Source: Cenococcum geophilum 1.58
Taxonomy: Eukaryota > Ascomycota > Dothideomycetes > Gloniales > Gloniaceae
Direction of reading: 5' to 3'
Assembly: GCA_001692895.1 (NCBI GenBank)
Contig: KV748187.1
Span: 1,809,715 to 1,873,714, forward strand
Length of the DNA stretch: 64,000 nt
Below are positions 59,480 to 64,000 of this stretch, piece by piece. A program made the position numbers and the translations under genes. Numbering within the stretch: the stretch's first letter is position 1; every line of letters begins with the position of its first letter. A model generated the notes under the pieces. That model was not told where the DNA came from. It made no database searches and saw only the letters and a program-made list of their open reading frames with translations.

Positions 59480-62160
59480 AGGGTATAAGGGAAAGAGGGG
59501 GCGTTATCTTAATAGATATTAGCTACTATAGTTGCAATATCTGCTTAGCGGATATAAGGTAAACTTACCTAGTATTAGCTAACTCTACCTAATATTAACT
59601 AACCTCACCTAATATTAGCCCGCTATATACTAATTAGCGTTACCGTTAATTTCCTATAGTGCTCTTCGTATATATTTACCTCTATTTAATTACGCTAACC
59701 ACCTTTACGGTACTAATAAAGATATATCTAACTAGCGGGTTACTAGCGGTATAGATATATCTAACGGCTAGTATAAGGGTAATAATAGAGGAGTAGGAGC
59801 TAGAGACCCAAGAGTTAGTAAAGGCATAGGTATATTCTCTTTCTAAGTTATTAGCAAGAGGTTTATGGCTAACTATTAACTAGCCTATAATATATTAGCG
59901 CCATAGTAAGGCGCTAATTGCCACGGCGCTAATATTTTAAATCTCCTATCTAAAACCTACGAAGCCCGTATAAGAGCCTATAATAAGCGCTTATCCGCAG
60001 CAGCGTGCTACTCTAACGCTTAGGAAAACCGCTTTAATATCTATATAATTAACCTAGAAGAACCTAAGAGTTGCCCTATTTCTTTCTATTTCTACTTTTA
60101 TTCCTTATCTACTAAAAGCTTAATAAGGGACGAAAGCTCCTTACTAAGGATATTAGAATCCCACTTAGGTATTACTTACCTTAATAATGCCGTATCTAGA
60201 ACTTACCCTATATTATAAAGGTAATAAAGCTGTTTATTTAGTATAATATAATTAACTATAGGCGTTTATAATGTATCCTAATACCTAGCCTCCGTCTATT
60301 ATATAAACTACTTCTATATATTACTTAATATAGGCTCCTAGCGGGTTTTCGCAATATCCGCACTATAGCTAGTGCGGATATTATACTCGCAATCCATAAA
60401 TATTGCTAGGTTATAGTTACTATAATATAAGTCTTTACTAATAGTAGACTGTGGGTCTCTATAGTATATAAGTTATATTACTTATAAGTATACCTAATCC
60501 TTATTAACTAGCCGCTATAGGGTGAACGGCAGTTTACTATATAACTGCGTATTAGTTAACCGCTTCTTTAGGCGTAGGGTTGGTATAATAAGCTCTTTAG
60601 GTAGGCGTACTGTAGAACTACTAGGGCTTAACCTACGCCCGCTTCTTATATCTACTAACTACTTAGTACTAACTGACGCTATAAATAAAGCATCGCCCGT
60701 AATATCCGCAGTCTTTATATTTTATCGCCCGCGGATATTATTACACAGCGCGCTTACGCGAAGATCGCCTATATACTAAGGTTATATATACTTAGAACCA
60801 CCTAATTTATTATAAGAACCCTACTAGTAGCTCTTAACTATAAAGATTGCTTTGCCTAAGAGGCCTTCTCCTTGGCCTACCTGGCTAAACCGCTGTGCCA
60901 GTATATTATAGGATTTGTGGCGAGGCATTCTATATTAGATTAAACGGTAGATATCTAGGATATTTATACTATGTGCTACTGCATCTAATATAATAAAAAT
61001 TCAAATTTAAGACGTTGGGCGCGCGTATTTGGCGTATAAGCGGTCTTTATTAATATCCGTAAGCGTTACGTAGTAGCTCTATACCGCTTCTCTAATAATA
61101 GCAGTATTGTAGCCGCGATAGATTAACTAGCTGCAAATAGTATTATAATAGGTAGCTATCTACTCCTTAGAATTAAAGAAGATAATTATCTTTAGAATTA
61201 GCTAAAGTTAATTAAACTGTTAGCGGTATATTTGCTATACGGATATTAAGCGGCTTCTTAATTGCTCGCCTTTTCCTTAGTTACTATTACTAGCAGTATA
61301 CAAATATACTAGAGCAGCAGCAATAGTAAAGTAAAGAGCTTAAAAGTCCTTCTTCTCTAGCGCGGTTATAACCCTCTGTATAATCTTTAGCTCTAGCCAA
61401 TTAATTAGAGTTTTAATAACTTATATATTAGGTTTAAACCTAGCTAGCTTATATATAGTCTAAAATGTAAATAGGTTTAGTGTTATGGTATATATAAACT
61501 AAGGCTTATTAACTAAGACTAAATATACTTTAAAGAGTTATATATACGCTATACGGAAGGTCTCTCCCTAATTAGCAAGTAGGTGTACTTTATTAACTAT
61601 TATAAGGGCAATATAGGAACGAAATATTGGGTCTATTAGAACCTTATATAGCTTATTACTAACCAAAAGCTCTAGGGAGATAAGGATATATATATAGCTG
61701 CCCGTGCGGATATCCTTAATTAGCTTAGCGGATATTGTTTTCTTCTATATATAAACAGGTTAAATATAAGGTAGCTTTATAATCTTTTTTACTTACTCTA
61801 ACCTAATTATATTAAATAGAAGAATAATAATAATAACTATATTAGGTATAAGACATAGTAGTACTTATATTATTATACTCTTACTAAAAGACGTCTTTAC
61901 TATAAGTATAAGATCTTGCCGCTTAAATATTAGCACCCTTAGGGCCTTAAGCTGCTCCGTATAACCGCGGTATAGATATATCTCCGTAATAGCTTTATCT
62001 AGCTTACTTATTTAAAGTTTATAAGAGCTGCTTATAAGCTAGGGTAGCTCCCTTCGTAGGCTATATAGTTATAGAGACTACTAGGGATCTATTTTAATAT
62101 AATCCCTAGCCCATTACGTACTGCTAGCTTATTAATCTGCTTAACTGGCTTATAGTTTAT
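59480..62160 (-). pseudogene. RecQ-like DEAH helicase of the DUF6589 element, RIP-inactivated
   Basis: The minus frame from about 62070 reads LKALRVLIFKRQDLILIVKT then SFSKSIIIQ (degraded Walker A), later IIVNKVHLLAN.GETFR (the RecQ D-E-x-H motif II with Asp/Glu to Asn/Lys changes) and FIYTITLN (T-A-T motif III). A second lobe follows (IIFFNSKEQIA..YN) and a R.G-type motif VI trace near 60850. The far C-terminal part (to ~59480) has no domain I recognise. RecQ-like helicases are known near fungal telomeres and in some transposons; here it pairs with a DUF6589 gene. Confidence 0.7.
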
Positions 62161-62546
62161 AACCTCTTTACCTTATTTACTTTAATGGAGGTATTAGTAA
62201 ATAGCGCTTAAAAGTAGTAGAGGGAGAATAGAGGGTTAAATAAAGGTAGGGAGAACTTAAACACGTTATAATAGATAGAGAGTAGATAGTTAAGATTAAT
62301 ATGTTATTAGTGCGGATATTGCTAATTATTTACTTTAGTAAACCGCGTTACGGCTATTTTAAAATTAATATTAGAAATAGGAAGGCAGGGAGACTTCTTA
62401 TATAGACTATTTAATTCGCCGGAGCCTAGTGTATAATTAATGGATTTTTTAAGCTGCCTAAACTTGTCGTAAGAATAAGAAGTAAATATCCGTAATATTA
62501 GTTATGCGGATATTATGACGTGCTTTATAAACGTTAGCCAAAGTGT

Positions 62547-62627
62547 CTTAGACCACACAGGGACAGATGGCCTAAACTGGTTTAGTGCCATCGGGCCGGA
62601 TTTATCCGGCGTCCTATGTGGTCTAAG
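62547..62627. other. Nested palindrome able to fold into a T shape
   Basis: Outer arms CTTAGACCACACAGGGAC (62547-62564) and GTCCTATGTGGTCTAAG (62611-62627) pair with one bulge and one mismatch. Inside are two separate hairpins: 62566-62592 (GATGGC.CTAAAC/GTTTAG.GCCATC) and 62595-62610 (GCCGGA-TTTA-TCCGGC). The layout of two small palindromes inside a larger one is unusual for a MITE. It lies just outside the DUF6589/helicase element. Confidence 0.75.
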
Positions 62628-62646
62628 CATGCTAAGACAAAAATCC

Positions 62647-62790
62647 GACGCTTCGCAGAAGATTCAGGTGACTTAGGGCAACGCACGGGCTGCATACCAA
62701 CTCCTGCGAACTCTTAGACCAATCAGAACCGTGAACTAGTTTCAGCCCCCTGCGTACCCCCTCTCACCAGCAAATCTTCTGCGAAGCGTC
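62647..62790. mobile_element. Foldback element, family with GACGCT ends, copy b
   Basis: 144 bp with perfect 18-bp inverted ends GACGCTTCGCAGAAGATT. Right flank TGAGAGCTTATAGGTGTC matches that of copy a. Not RIPed. Confidence 0.8.
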
Positions 62791-63289
62791 TGAGAGCTTA
62801 TAGGTGTCGTTTTGGTGCAAACTGAATGTTTTTAAAAATCGAATTTTATATATTTCTACGAGCGACGTCCTAACCATGAGATTTATTACATATTTTATTG
62901 ATGTAATAGATTCTTTAGGTAATTATATCTCCATTTATATAAGTTATACCCCCCTACTAGGAATACTAAGGGGTAAGATACATTGTTGTAGAACGTAAGT
63001 TAGATTTCTAAAATAAATGTAAGGCAGTATTGCCAGGGTGTACGGTAGGGAGCAGGCAAGCCGAGCATGAGTCACATAGGGAGTCGATGGAAGAGGACGA
63101 TATGGTAATGAGGTAGGCAATAGCCTCGTACTGAGACGAACCGATAGGGGAGGAAGGAGGCTGCAAGCCCGAGGTGCTTATAAGGAGGTGCCAAGGGCTA
63201 GCCGAAGGCTAGCCTTGGCGACCCCTGAGAGCCCCTAGGCGATGCAGCCGAGTAAGGACCAAAATAACCCTTACAATAAATGTTTAACT
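62791..63289. other. Spacer with a strong hairpin
   Basis: The part at about 63030-63270 is GC-richer and un-RIPed. GCCAAGGGCTAGCC-GAA-GGCTAGCCTTGGC (about 63190-63216) forms a 13-bp stem with one bulge. A 64-codon open frame at 62804-62998 has no recognised product. Confidence 0.5.
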
Positions 63290-63790
63290 AAAACCGACCA
63301 ACTACCTATATTCAACTTCTTATAAAATAGAGCTATAATATTGCCGTAATATGGAGGCGATAGAGAAGACAAAGGGCTTTCAGCTCGTACTATTTTAGAG
63401 ATAATTAGACATAGAGAAGTATATAAGGTATAGCAGTGAGGCAGTAGGGCGAGATTGCGATCAAAACTGACCGACTACCTATATCCAACCCCTTGTAGAA
63501 CAGAGTTATAATATCCCCACAATATAGAGGCGATAGAGAAGAAAAAGGGCTTTTAGCTCGTAGTATTTTAGAGATAATTAGACGTAGAGAAGTATATAAG
63601 GTATGGTAGTAAGGCAAGATTGCAACTGATGAGACGAAAATGCGACCGACGAAAATGCAACCAACGAAAATGTAACTAATGAAAACATGACTAACAAACG
63701 AAAATATAACCAACTGCCTATATTTAATGGATAAAGAAACTAACGAGCTCCTACCTTATAGTATTTTTATAATAATTAGACATTATAAAA
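63290..63790. repeat. 173-bp tandem repeat with a 15-bp array
   Basis: Two units start at 63290 and 63463 (AAAACCGACC / AAAACTGACC, then ACTACCTATAT). A third partial copy follows at about 63709. Between them are about five degenerate 15-mers of the form GACGAAAATGCAACC (63638-63715). RIP-like changes are present. An open minus frame over this array reflects the repeat only. Confidence 0.75.
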
Positions 63791-63875
63791 GGGTTAAGAT
63801 ACAGCGTTGTAAACAAAGAGTTGTTGCCTAGTAAGAAACTTTGAGTTTGTATACAAAGGGCGCCCATAAGCTCTC

Positions 63876-64000
63876 AGACTCTCGGGGAGAAATTCCCTCG
63901 GTGTGATCTAATTGGTCCAGGAGTCCACAGGACTAGGGTAAGGTCCACAAGCGTAGCGCTAGTCCTTCCACGTCGTAGCGCAATTTCTCCCCGAGGGTCT
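63876..64000. mobile_element. Foldback element, family with GAC.CT ends, copy c
   Basis: Inverted ends AGACTCTCGGGGAGAAATT (63876-63894) and, reversed, AGACCCTCGGGGAGAAATT (63982-64000). Left flank ATAAGCTCTCA is the reverse complement of the TGAGAGCTTAT that flanks copies a and b. The window ends exactly at its right arm. Confidence 0.7.

Larger units (their letters stand above)
56390..62530 (+). mobile_element. DUF6589-bearing DNA element 2, with a RecQ-like helicase
   Basis: About 6.1 kb, RIPed. It carries a DUF6589-like gene on the plus strand and a helicase on the minus strand, converging near 59.4 kb. At least 19 exact GCGGATAT octamers lie between 56299 and 62513 in both orientations, in genes and spacers alike. 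TTAACTTTAACGAAATTAAT near its left edge is shared with element 1. Ends and TSD not fixed. Confidence 0.6.

Noticed and set aside
63190..63245. Helitron 3' end (hairpin followed by CTGA or CTAG)
   Set aside because: The hairpin is good, but there is no A/T insertion context, no matching 5' end, and the spacing is ambiguous.
1..64000. Starship-type giant element (tyrosine recombinase captain with cargo)
   Set aside because: I saw no DUF3435-like gene or matching borders; each repeat block is explained by smaller elements.
1..64000. CRISPR array, rRNA or intact tRNA genes
   Set aside because: No regularly spaced direct repeats with unique spacers, no rRNA segments, and only decayed tRNA-like boxes at 45.6-45.9 kb.

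Overview
The window comes from a filamentous ascomycete (Pezizomycotina). A HET-domain gene, a DHA1-type MFS drug transporter with three short GT-AG introns, and a GPI-anchored serine/proline-rich wall protein all fit that group; I cannot name a genus. About four fifths of the window is transposon sequence hit by repeat-induced point mutation (RIP): CpA and TpG are scarce, TpA is abundant, CpG survives, and stops in the old transposon frames sit mostly where Gln or Trp codons (CAA, CAG, TGG) are expected. The ordinary genes lie in islands with normal dinucleotide use at about 36.4-43.7 kb and 51.3-54.4 kb.

Layout. 0-2.1 kb: the 3' part of a chromodomain Ty3/gypsy element, then a truncated copy of a second gypsy family ('A'). 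2.6-3.2 kb: a minisatellite. 3.4-16 kb: a DNA element with a DUF6589-type gene and two tandem copies of an unknown gene, split by a 5.6 kb Tad1-like LINE. 16.6-17.4 kb: a 51-bp coding tandem repeat belonging to a gene broken by element A. 17.4-35.3 kb: a nest of mobile elements, each placed by its own target-site duplication (TSD). A (LTRs, TSD CCTAG) was hit twice by a roughly 1 kb non-coding retroposon family ('D', 13-14 bp TSDs). One D copy was then hit by gypsy element C (319-bp LTRs, TSD ATTTC). A's reverse transcriptase also carries an un-RIPed 418-bp solo LTR (E, TSD CTTAT). 35.3-36.4 kb: the rest of the broken gene. 36.4-43.7 kb: the HET gene and the MFS transporter. 43.7-51.2 kb: two hAT-like MITEs, a TA-flanked MITE, a 4.4 kb MULE with 9-bp TSD, a Harbinger-like MITE and a piggyBac relic carrying a foldback element. 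51.3-56.3 kb: the GPI-anchored protein gene, small foldback elements and a truncated HET gene. 56.4-62.5 kb: a second DUF6589 element carrying a RecQ-like helicase on the opposite strand. 62.5-64 kb: structured palindromes and tandem repeats.

Working together. The HET protein would act in non-self recognition and cell death, the MFS protein in efflux, the GPI protein at the wall; nothing ties them into one pathway and there is no biosynthetic cluster. The most unusual material is in the mobile fraction: two DUF6589 elements saturated with the octamer GCGGATAT (at least 19 exact copies in 6.2 kb of one), one with a RecQ-like helicase; and the D retroposon family, whose 3' end resembles that of the nearby LINE. 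Positions of decayed domains are approximate because they were read by eye through RIP stops.
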